Assembly (NCBI GenBank): GCA_964384625.1
Contig: CAYLNH010000189.1
Coordinates: 1-14,154, forward strand
Direction of reading: 5' to 3'
From: CAYLNH01 sp964384625
GTDB taxonomy: Bacteria; Verrucomicrobiota; Lentisphaeria; JABSQK01
Length of the DNA stretch: 14,154 bases
Shown here: one piece after another, positions 1 through 6,935 of the stretch
Numbering within the stretch: position 1 is the first letter of the stretch
How the letters are laid out: each line of letters opens with the position of its first letter
Program-made: the position numbers and the translations under genes
The notes under the pieces: generated by a model
Told to the model about the DNA's origin: nothing
Seen by the model: the letters and a program-made list of their open reading frames with translations, nothing else
The model's database searches: none

Positions 1-177
1 ACCTCTTGAGAGTCGGGACTCGAGGCAAAGAAGGGCAGTAATCGAGGGCTTACGAGACAGGGGGCATATCAGTTCTGTTGGTCACGTCTATTGCCTGGTT
101 CCGCTTCCCAAGTCCCCGGGTCGCTTCGTTGAGGCGGGGGGCACAAGGCATTTGTCGGCAATGTTTTGACCCTGCAA

Positions 178-207
178 TTGGGAAAAAGCTGCTGCCGCCG
201 CTATGCT
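178..207 (+). promoter_or_regulatory. weak sigma70-like promoter candidate for the secreted-protein gene
   Basis: A TTGGGA box (178-183) and a TATGCT box (202-207) are separated by 18 bases. Each matches the -35/-10 consensus at four of six positions. Transcription would start only about 13 bases before the ATG at 227, barely ahead of the GGAAGG ribosome binding site (215-220), so the leader would be unusually short. The rest of 1-226 shows no supported gene. One plus-strand frame is open from base 2 to a TGA at 167-169 and could be the tail of an upstream gene, but nothing in it is recognisable. Confidence 0.18.
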
Positions 208-226
208 GTAGATCGGAAGGTGAACC

Positions 227-1675
227 ATGATCAGCCGTGCACTCGCAATCTGCTGTCTGGCGTTCTGTTGGCCTGCTGCAGCCGGCAACGAGCCGCAGGT
301 CGCGGTTGAAACCGCACTCAAACGCCTGGAAGAACTTGGCTATCCGATGAAGCCCGGGGACCTCCTGTCCAAACCGTTGCCGCCGGAGAAGAACGGCCTG
401 GTATTGCTGCAGCCGTACGCAGGCTTCTACCGCAAGAAATTCCCGGAAGTCTGGAAATACGCCCCGTATAACGGCGTCGACGGCTGGAAAGGAGACGCCG
501 TGCCGTTGGCGAAGAAGAAACGTGTCGGTACGATTATGTTGACCGATCCCGCGATCGAGACGTTTATCCAGACCCTGTTCAAGGCATCGCGCCTGGAATG
601 CCGGTACGCCGGCAATCCTGAGGAATTCGGCTCGGGCAAGTATACCGACGTCCTGCTCCCGGCACTCTCCCGTACCCGGGGCTGGACGCGGACACTGACC
701 GAACGGGCCTATGTCTGTTGCCTGGCAAACAAGCCCCAAGAGGCTTACGAACACTGTCTTGCCAGCTTGCGACTCAACACCCGGACGGCCGGCCGGAGCC
801 CTACCGCCATCAGTGTGCTCGTCTATGCGGCCATGGTGGAAATGAGTGTACGTGAAATCAGCCGGACGCTGGCAACCGGCGAAGCCCGGGCGAAAACCTT
901 TCGGGAGCTTCTCGAGGCGTTGCGCCTGGCCCGATCCCGGTTGATTCTGACGCCGGCCCTGAAGGCCGAGTTCCTCTTCCTCCACCGCCAGACCTGGGCC
1001 GCCTGGCAGGACCACTCCGATGATGAACTGGCCAAGGCCCTTATCGCCACCCGCCAGAAGTGGAACCAATGGAATCTCGGCTCCTGGGACGAAACGCGCC
1101 GCAAGCTTGGCGTCGATGACGCGACCTGGAGACGGATCCTCGGGCGCAAGATCACGCCCGAGAACGCTCGAGACCACTTGAACGCTGAGTATCTGCTGTT
1201 GCTGGAGTTCTTCGCGGCCGCACTGCCGGCGTTGAATGCGGCTGAATATCCGCAGCAGCGTACCGACAATCTGCTCAAACTGCGGACTCGCGGAGAGTGG
1301 GATACGACGGTCGGAATGTGGCTTATTCCATGGAACGACAAACTGATGATCGTCGCTGCCAAGGCAGCGATTCTTGAGCATGCAGTTGCCCTGCGGTTGT
1401 ACCGGCTGCGACACGGCGGATATCCGGACAGGCTCAGGGATCTTCCCGCGAATGTTCTGAAACTGCTGCCGAAGGACCCGTATACCAACAAGCCGATGAT
1501 CTACCGCAGGCAGGGCAAAAGCGTGTTGGTTTACAGTGTCGGCCCGGACCGGAAGGACGACGCCGGCAAACCGTTTCTCCGCCGGCAACTCGCCAACGAT
1601 ATCATCTGGAAGGACTCCGGAACGTTCCGGCGGCCGAACTGGGAAGACCAATGGCCGCCATGGAAGCGCCAATAG
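227..1675 (+). CDS. secreted protein of unknown function with pseudopilin-like C-terminal module
   Basis: I do not recognise a function for this 482-residue protein. The ATG is preceded by GGAAGG with 6-base spacing. The N-terminus looks like a Sec signal peptide: Arg4, a hydrophobic core to about residue 16, and an Ala-Ala-Ala-Gly cleavage region near 17-20. The cysteines in the core do not form a lipobox. Residues about 60-375 are mostly helical, with no motif I can name. The last 110 residues resemble the C-terminal part of type II secretion major pseudopilins as found on many planctomycete and Lentisphaerae hypothetical proteins: a helix near 376-396, then HGGYP near 397, LPKDPYTNKP near 414 and YSVGPDRKDD near 436. 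It lacks a prepilin N-terminus, so it is probably not a pilin; an exported or periplasmic protein is more likely. It is the only plus-strand gene here and is probably monocistronic. Confidence 0.85.
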   Translation: MISRALAICCLAFCWPAAAGNEPQVAVETALKRLEELGYPMKPGDLLSKPLPPEKNGLVLLQPYAGFYRKKFPEVWKYAPYNGVDGWKGDAVPLAKKKRVGTIMLTDPAIETFIQTLFKASRLECRYAGNPEEFGSGKYTDVLLPALSRTRGWTRTLTERAYVCCLANKPQEAYEHCLASLRLNTRTAGRSPTAISVLVYAAMVEMSVREISRTLATGEARAKTFRELLEALRLARSRLILTPALKAEFLFLHRQTWAAWQDHSDDELAKALIATRQKWNQWNLGSWDETRRKLGVDDATWRRILGRKITPENARDHLNAEYLLLLEFFAAALPALNAAEYPQQRTDNLLKLRTRGEWDTTVGMWLIPWNDKLMIVAAKAAILEHAVALRLYRLRHGGYPDRLRDLPANVLKLLPKDPYTNKPMIYRRQGKSVLVYSVGPDRKDDAGKPFLRRQLANDIIWKDSGTFRRPNWEDQWPPWKRQ

Positions 1676-1688
1676 GATATCGGTTGGT

Positions 1689-3263
1689 TCAATGCCCGCT
1701 GTAGCGGCGATTGGCGTTGTCGTAACGAACGAAGCTGTAATAGACGATGTTGACGCCGAGTTCGAAGGCCTGCGCCGTCTGAACGCGATCGAGGCCGGAA
1801 GCACCGGTCTTCCAGGCGTCGTTGAGATCGCCGGGGAAATAGAACATGCACCAGCGGCCGCGGTGCTTGAGGCCCAACGCCTGCTTGCCGCCGTGATGCC
1901 ACAGCGGCGGGGCGCCGTCGCGGAATTCGAACGGCAGGCGGAAGATCGGGTCGCCGTCCGGAATCGGCGCCAGGTGCTTGTCGGGAAACACCTGGCGCGC
2001 GAATGCTCGGAACGCCCGGTCCCAGGCGGAACTGCCGCAGTCGGCGAAGACCATACCGCCCTCAAGCATATACCGACGCAGGATCTTGAGATCGCGACGT
2101 GACAGATGGATGTCGCGGTCGCCGGTCATGTAGAGGAAGGGCGGCGCGAAGCCGCGTTCGTACCGGGCGATCTCATTCGGGGACTTGGCTTCGGGCAAGG
2201 TTGATGTCGGCAGCCGCGTAACCTTGCGGAAGTACTGCATGAAGTTGACGTCGGCGCCTTCCCGCCGATCCATACCGTCGTTCCACTCGCGGCCGGCATA
2301 GCGCAGACGGACGAACTTGACGACGCCGCCCCGCGATCCATGCCGGAATCCGGGTCGCTTGCCCGGGCCGCGGCCGGTATTCCCCGGACGCGTCTTCGTG
2401 TAGGTGTAGGGGGCTTCAGAAGCCATGGTTACGTTCTGCAGGATATCCGATTCCTCAAGTGTGGGGAGATGGAATACGATCGCATTATGGGGATTGACGA
2501 TCGGACGGCGTTTGGGCTTCTTCTTCCGGCGTCGCGGTGTGACCCGCAACAGGGCGACCACCGGATTGCCGCCGCCGTCCGGGCGTTCATAACGTTCCCG
2601 GCAACCGACGGCCAACAGCCATGGGATGACGAACAGAACGAAAACATGGGCCAGGACACTGCCGAAGATGCTCTTGCGGTAACGCGGGTCCGCACCATGC
2701 CGGCGCAGATCTTCGAGAATGCGATCGCCGAGGGCCGGTTCGTTGTCGGTCGTGCCGTGATGCAGGTTGATAATCCGGCGGCGCCGGAGGTTGATATGGA
2801 TCAACACCGTTGCCGACAGCAACAGCAGATAGGGCCACAATACCGACAACCAGAGCCGCATGATTCCGACGCGGTCCATTCCCGGGAGCAGGTCCTTGGC
2901 CTGGATGATGTCGATCACCCGATGACTGATGTAAAGCAGCGCGGCGAAGGCGACATAGTAGCCGAGACAGGCGGTTCGCATGACTGCCGGCGTGATCCGG
3001 GTCTTGAGCAGCACCCCCATCAATCCCGCCACAACCAGGCAACTGCCGACCACAATGCAAAGCCACGTGAAATTGTGCGCCAGCACCTTGAATCCGTTGG
3101 CCGTGAGCTGCCGGGCGAGCGGCAACGACACAGCCATAATGCGATCACAGGTTGTCAGTTCGATCCGAATCGCCTGCTGAACGATGTATCCGCCCAGCCC
3201 GGCCAGGCTGGAGGCCAGAACAAGGTTGAGGGCGTTCGCGCCTCGGCAAAAACGAATATGCAT
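1689..3263 (-). CDS. membrane-anchored DUF4159 domain protein
   Basis: This is a 524-residue protein. About five hydrophobic segments occupy the first 220 residues (roughly 9-31, 62-86, 95-117, 133-158 and 199-220). A very basic stretch follows (RRRKKKPKRR), then a Gly/Pro/Arg-rich linker near 280-310. The C-terminal DUF4159 domain runs from about 315 to 520. Recognisable parts are VVKFVRLRYAG near 315, FLYMTGDRD near 377, FADCGSSAWD near 406 and FPGDLNDAW near 476. DUF4159 has a flavodoxin/glutamine-amidotransferase-like fold, as I recall, and no settled function. In many bacteria it sits with MoxR ATPase, DUF58 and vWA genes, which are absent here. The ATG at 3263 has GGGAG 8 bases upstream. 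The gene lies 70 bases after the GT2 gene on the same strand, so they may be co-transcribed. A possible sequestering hairpin covers its ribosome binding site. Confidence 0.88.
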   Translation of the reverse strand: MHIRFCRGANALNLVLASSLAGLGGYIVQQAIRIELTTCDRIMAVSLPLARQLTANGFKVLAHNFTWLCIVVGSCLVVAGLMGVLLKTRITPAVMRTACLGYYVAFAALLYISHRVIDIIQAKDLLPGMDRVGIMRLWLSVLWPYLLLLSATVLIHINLRRRRIINLHHGTTDNEPALGDRILEDLRRHGADPRYRKSIFGSVLAHVFVLFVIPWLLAVGCRERYERPDGGGNPVVALLRVTPRRRKKKPKRRPIVNPHNAIVFHLPTLEESDILQNVTMASEAPYTYTKTRPGNTGRGPGKRPGFRHGSRGGVVKFVRLRYAGREWNDGMDRREGADVNFMQYFRKVTRLPTSTLPEAKSPNEIARYERGFAPPFLYMTGDRDIHLSRRDLKILRRYMLEGGMVFADCGSSAWDRAFRAFARQVFPDKHLAPIPDGDPIFRLPFEFRDGAPPLWHHGGKQALGLKHRGRWCMFYFPGDLNDAWKTGASGLDRVQTAQAFELGVNIVYYSFVRYDNANRRYSGH

Positions 3264-3271
3264 CGTCTCGA

Positions 3272-3309
3272 CTCCCGTCTGTGATTCACTGGAGACAATG
3301 CGTCGGGAG
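3272..3309 (-). promoter_or_regulatory. possible hairpin sequestering the DUF4159 ribosome binding site
   Basis: In the minus-strand transcript, CUCCCG (3304-3309) is complementary to CGGGAG (3272-3277), and the latter contains the Shine-Dalgarno sequence of the DUF4159 gene. The six perfect pairs can be extended by one G-U pair, and the loop is about 26 bases. If formed, the hairpin would hide the ribosome binding site and lower initiation. The pairing is seen in the sequence; a regulatory role is inference, and the long loop makes the stem only moderately stable. Confidence 0.25.
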
Positions 3310-3333
3310 CTAAGTTATTAGCGGCATTCCGGA

Positions 3334-5145
3334 TTATTCCGGGACGTCGGCCGGGCCGTAGTATTGGTCGTAGAGCGTATTTGTAAGCGGGATGATATCG
3401 GCGCCGAGCATTCGCCGCAGGAGGTACTTGAAACTCAAGCGCAGGACCTCCTTCATATAGCTGCAGTAGCCGGATTTCCGCCAGTGCCGGGTCGAGACAA
3501 CAAGTCCGGCGCCGAGACTGACCCGGCAGTTGTGGCCGGTCAGCCGGAGCGACAGTTCGATGTCCTCCATCAACTTCACCGGCGGCATGCCGCCAATCCG
3601 GTCGAGGGCATCGCGGCGAACGAAAATTCCCTGATCGCCGAACGCCACACCGCCCAAATGCAGTCGCGCCCGGTTGCTGAATTCAATGAGTCGCAAACGC
3701 CATGGGCGTTCGGCGTAGACGTGCCCCAGCGCTCCCCATTCGATGCCGGGGTGCCGCCGCAGTTGGCGCCGCAGCCGGGTCAGTGCGTCAGGCTGAATGC
3801 CGGCGTCCGCATGCAGCATGAGCACCAGTTGGCCGTTACCGGCTGCGATCCCCCGGGCCAGCTGCCGGCCGCGGCCCAACGGCGCTTCGGTCAGGACGTG
3901 GACGCCGCGTTCACGCGCCAGGGCAACCGTGCTGTCGCTGCTGCCGGCGTCGACCACGACGACGCGTACCGGCAGATCGTCGAGGGCGTCGACGGCGGTC
4001 TCGAGTTTGTCGAAAAAACCCGGCAGCCGCGGTGCTTCATTCAACGTCGGCACCACGATATCCAGGGATTGCGGCGTTGTCTGCAGGCGGCCGGACGGTT
4101 TGACCTGCCGCCAACAGTCGTAGGCGAATAGCGACAGCAGGGGGAGCCAGAAACCGGCGTACACCCAGTTGTCGTACAGCCACTCGCCGTCGACCCCGAA
4201 AGCGCGGCTGCCGGCCAGGGCCAGCACCAGCAGCCATGACCGCTGGGGGAACAGCGGCAGGAACGCGGCCGGCAGCACCAGGTGCGTCCAGTCCAACCCG
4301 GGTACCAGGACCAGCAACCACATCCAGGCGGCCGTCACAACGCCGGCGCGGTCGTCCTTCATGGTCAGCAACCCGGCGCCCACGGCGGCGCCGGCCAGTC
4401 CCAGAGCGGCCAGCGCCGGCCAGCGTACCGACGGCAGTCGCAGCAGGTCCGCCAGATACCAGGTCGCCGTGTCCAGCCGGTTCTCGATGAACCAGGCGTG
4501 CAGTCGGGCGCCGGCCGGGGCGAATTCCATGGTTTCGCCGAACGGCAGCCAGCCCTGCGGCATCAGGCCCATGGCGTAAAGCACGAGCGGCACCGCCGTG
4601 AGCGGCAGCCACCGGCGGTTCTGTTTGCTCACCAGCAGCGGCACGAGAAAACCGGCAACGACGTTGGTGCAGAGCCCGAGTCCGAGCAACAGGAACCCCA
4701 GCCAGTGTGTCTTCCGCCGTTGCGGGGCCAGGCAGACCAGAGCGCCCAGCAGGCAGAAACACAAAGACAGCGACGACCAGCCATGGTACCAGGCAAACAA
4801 TGACAGCGGCCCGAACGCATAAAACAGGGACAGCCAACGCGGCAGACCGCGGTCCGCCGCCAGAACGGCGATCCACCAGATACACGCCCCCTCCATCAGC
4901 AGTGAGGTATAGCGCATCCTGGCCGTCAAGCCGCCCGCTGCGCCGATGCCGAACTCCGGCAGCAGCCACCACAGCAGGAACCGCAATGCCGTGCCGGCGA
5001 CCACAATCACCCACGGCGACAACAGCGCCTTGACCGCGGACGGCAGGGAAGCCCGGCGCGGCAGCACGCGGAACAACAACAATGATATGGCGCCGTACAC
5101 GGCAACCCACAACAGGATGTAGCTCAGATTATTCACAGGCCGCAC
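3334..5145 (-). CDS. polytopic membrane protein fused to a GT2-family glycosyltransferase (TIGR04283-like)
   Basis: This 603-residue protein has two parts. Residues 1 to about 350 contain roughly nine hydrophobic segments, with no catalytic motif I can identify. Residues about 363-595 form a family 2 glycosyltransferase. Its motifs are VPTLNE near 367, VVDAGSSDST near 397, LHADAG near 445, FGDQGIFVRRD near 502 and LMEDIEL near 528. The paired GDQ..F and MED signatures match the 'rSAM/selenodomain-associated transferase 2' family (TIGR04283), which is normally a stand-alone cytosolic enzyme of about 220-240 residues. The acceptor is unknown; envelope glycan or lipid glycosylation is plausible given the membrane part. 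The start is GTG at 5145, the only start candidate before an in-frame TGA at 5158-5160. It lacks a well-placed Shine-Dalgarno (GGAG lies about 20 bases away). A hairpin in the 98-base spacer separates it from the glycogen operon. Confidence 0.85.
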   Translation of the reverse strand: MRPVNNLSYILLWVAVYGAISLLLFRVLPRRASLPSAVKALLSPWVIVVAGTALRFLLWWLLPEFGIGAAGGLTARMRYTSLLMEGACIWWIAVLAADRGLPRWLSLFYAFGPLSLFAWYHGWSSLSLCFCLLGALVCLAPQRRKTHWLGFLLLGLGLCTNVVAGFLVPLLVSKQNRRWLPLTAVPLVLYAMGLMPQGWLPFGETMEFAPAGARLHAWFIENRLDTATWYLADLLRLPSVRWPALAALGLAGAAVGAGLLTMKDDRAGVVTAAWMWLLVLVPGLDWTHLVLPAAFLPLFPQRSWLLVLALAGSRAFGVDGEWLYDNWVYAGFWLPLLSLFAYDCWRQVKPSGRLQTTPQSLDIVVPTLNEAPRLPGFFDKLETAVDALDDLPVRVVVVDAGSSDSTVALARERGVHVLTEAPLGRGRQLARGIAAGNGQLVLMLHADAGIQPDALTRLRRQLRRHPGIEWGALGHVYAERPWRLRLIEFSNRARLHLGGVAFGDQGIFVRRDALDRIGGMPPVKLMEDIELSLRLTGHNCRVSLGAGLVVSTRHWRKSGYCSYMKEVLRLSFKYLLRRMLGADIIPLTNTLYDQYYGPADVPE

Positions 5146-5190
5146 ATGCGTAGCGGTTCAGACTGCTCCGGCAGGGTTCATCATGTATTG

Positions 5191-5226
5191 CTGCGCCGCC
5201 GCAATGGACTGTGGCGGCGGCGGCAG
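5191..5226 (-). terminator. strong GC hairpin without T-tract, possible terminator or attenuator after the glycogen operon
   Basis: CTGC-GCCGCCGC (5191-5202) pairs with GCGGCGGC (5214-5221) and GCAG (5223-5226). This gives a 12-pair stem with one bulged G and an 11-base loop. It lies 18 bases past the GH13 stop codon and before the GT2 start. No U-run follows on the minus-strand transcript (the next bases are CAATAC), so it is not a canonical intrinsic terminator. It could stabilise the operon 3' end, cause partial termination, or simply stall the polymerase. Confidence 0.3.
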
Positions 5227-5243
5227 TCGGTTTAGGGCCTGGA

Positions 5244-6929
5244 TCAGACAAAACGGAAGAGCCGGAAACTCGATGGACCGAGGGCCAGCGACGCCCGGCC
5301 GTCGCGCAGGGGGATCGGCTCGGCGCCAGCCGGATCTTCGAGGGAGCCGAGGACGTGGAAGCCGTGTTCATACAGATCGAGGTCCAGCGTTTGTTCATAG
5401 TCGATGTCGAGATTCACCAGGACCAGGAACTCCGGTCTGTGACCGTCGGCTCCGGTGCGGACCGCCGCCAGCATGGCAAGGTGGTCGTCATCGACGAAGT
5501 GGACATTGCCGGGCCGCCGGAGGGCCGCGTGCTGCTCGCGCATCTGATTGAGCCACTGGCAGAGCGTGGCGTAGGGCGCCTCCGCCGGCGCTGTGAAAGC
5601 GCTCGGCGGATCAATGAATTGCAGGTGCTCTTCGAGGCCGAATTCCGTGCCCTGAACGAACCCCCAGGAGCCGGTTCCGAGCAAGGCCGACACGGCGAGG
5701 CGGGCGGTGGCGGTGGCCGGATCGCCGAACTCCTCGGTCGGCGAACCGGCGTCGTGCGTATTCGTCGGCGCATAGAAACGCAGGCGCTCGGCGCAGGCAT
5801 GCAGCCCCTGCAGATAGCCGCGGAGTTGCGGCGCGAACTTCTGTTCCCACGGAGTGGCCAGCAACAGGTTCAGTCCGTAGTCCAGCACCAGTCTCTCCGT
5901 ATGTGCCGGGGACCCGAACAATTCGCCGAAGAGCACCAGATTCGGATACTGCCGCCGCAGCCGCGGGAGTGTGTCCAGCATGAACCCGTGGTGACTCGAG
6001 TGCAGGTTGTCGAGCCGGACCAGGCCGTCGGTTTCCATGGCGAACCCGGTCCAGAGTTCGGCGTACTCGCGCATGTAGTGCCAGAGCTCGGCGCGGGCCT
6101 GTGGAAACGGCGTGTCGTAATTCAGCAGGACCACATCATCCCAGCGGTGCCAGTTGCGCCCGTCGCTCCAGCCGGCCCGCCGGAGGCCGTCCGCTTCGTC
6201 GGCGTCTTCCGTCAGCCAGTCGCGGCGGGCGCGGGCAATGCGGCTGTGGCGGCCGACGTGATTGAAGACGAGGTCGAGGCAGAGCCGCATGCCGTGGGAC
6301 TTCACGGCCGCGACGAAATCGGCAAACTGCGCGAGACCGTCGCGGTCGTCGTCGGGATCGAGGTAACGCGGGTCGAGTTGCAAGAGGTCGGCGGCGGCAT
6401 AGGGGCTCTGGGAGGCGTCCATTTCGGTGAGAGGAAGCAGTTGGACGGCGTTGCAGCCGAGATCCCGCAGTCGCTTCAGCTCCTCCTGCCAGGCACGCCA
6501 GGTGCCGCTGACCGTCGGCAGCAGAGTGTACATGCAGAGGTCGTTGATCCACGGCGGATCCGCCAGCAGCCAGCCGGCCGCGCTTTCTTCCCAGTACCAG
6601 ACGTCATTCTCGAGATACTTGACGCGCAGCCGCAAGACGCCGGGGCGGGCGGCAATGAGTTCGCCGGCGAAATGCCGCAACTCACCGTTCAGGACGAGGT
6701 CGCGGGAATCAGCGTCAAGCCGGCCGACGGGATCGACCTGGACGGCGACCCGGTCGGGGACAGGGCCGTCGTGGCGCAGCTCGACTTCCAGCGGGAACGG
6801 TCGGCCGCAGGTCAGGCGTTGGAAGTTCTTCCGGCCGACGGCCCAGGAGTGCCGCAGCACGGCGCGGCCGCCGGGTTGAATCGGCGGCACCGCAAGCGGC
6901 TCACGGGATGCATGGTTGTCCCCACTCAC
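5244..6929 (-). CDS. GH13 alpha-glucanotransferase/amylase-family enzyme resembling the transferase half of eukaryotic glycogen debranching enzyme
   Basis: This 561-residue protein has no signal peptide and is presumably cytosolic. Residues about 30-130 look like a beta-sandwich domain, followed by a GH13 TIM barrel from about 130. Catalytic motifs are intact: region I DLVFNH (219-224); region II VRLDN with nucleophile Asp307; region III FGELF with acid/base Glu336; region IV THDAGSP with His392 and Asp393. PLTEMDASQSPYAAADLLQL before region I, and LDNLHS with a 29-residue gap to Glu336, recall the 4-alpha-glucanotransferase domain of animal and yeast debranching enzyme (GH13_25) from memory. 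GlgE maltosyltransferase (GH13_3) shares LDN.H-like spacing but has a different region IV. Likely role: moving malto-oligosaccharides off branch stubs before GH133 removes the last glucose; a plain amylase or transferase is possible. The GTG start is set by GGAG at 6939-6942. It is the last gene of the operon, 6 bases after the phosphorylase stop. Confidence 0.9.
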   Translation of the reverse strand: MSGDNHASREPLAVPPIQPGGRAVLRHSWAVGRKNFQRLTCGRPFPLEVELRHDGPVPDRVAVQVDPVGRLDADSRDLVLNGELRHFAGELIAARPGVLRLRVKYLENDVWYWEESAAGWLLADPPWINDLCMYTLLPTVSGTWRAWQEELKRLRDLGCNAVQLLPLTEMDASQSPYAAADLLQLDPRYLDPDDDRDGLAQFADFVAAVKSHGMRLCLDLVFNHVGRHSRIARARRDWLTEDADEADGLRRAGWSDGRNWHRWDDVVLLNYDTPFPQARAELWHYMREYAELWTGFAMETDGLVRLDNLHSSHHGFMLDTLPRLRRQYPNLVLFGELFGSPAHTERLVLDYGLNLLLATPWEQKFAPQLRGYLQGLHACAERLRFYAPTNTHDAGSPTEEFGDPATATARLAVSALLGTGSWGFVQGTEFGLEEHLQFIDPPSAFTAPAEAPYATLCQWLNQMREQHAALRRPGNVHFVDDDHLAMLAAVRTGADGHRPEFLVLVNLDIDYEQTLDLDLYEHGFHVLGSLEDPAGAEPIPLRDGRASLALGPSSFRLFRFV

Positions 6930-6935
6930 GTTGTC

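Noticed and set aside
2..25. Short inverted repeats near the left edge (GAGTC-GG-GACTC inside CCTC/GAGG), considered as a terminator.
   Set aside because: The inner loop is too small for a full stem, no T-tract follows, and the upstream gene is not visible.
1667..1716. Inverted repeat CGCCAAT / ATTGGCG spanning the two convergent gene ends, considered as a bidirectional terminator.
   Set aside because: Only 7 pairs with a 36-base loop and no T-runs on either strand; chance is likely.
2340..3284. A 314-codon plus-strand frame opposite the DUF4159 gene.
   Set aside because: Its sequence is low-information and rich in His, Gln and Arg, and the opposite strand carries a recognisable domain, membrane segments and a good ribosome binding site.
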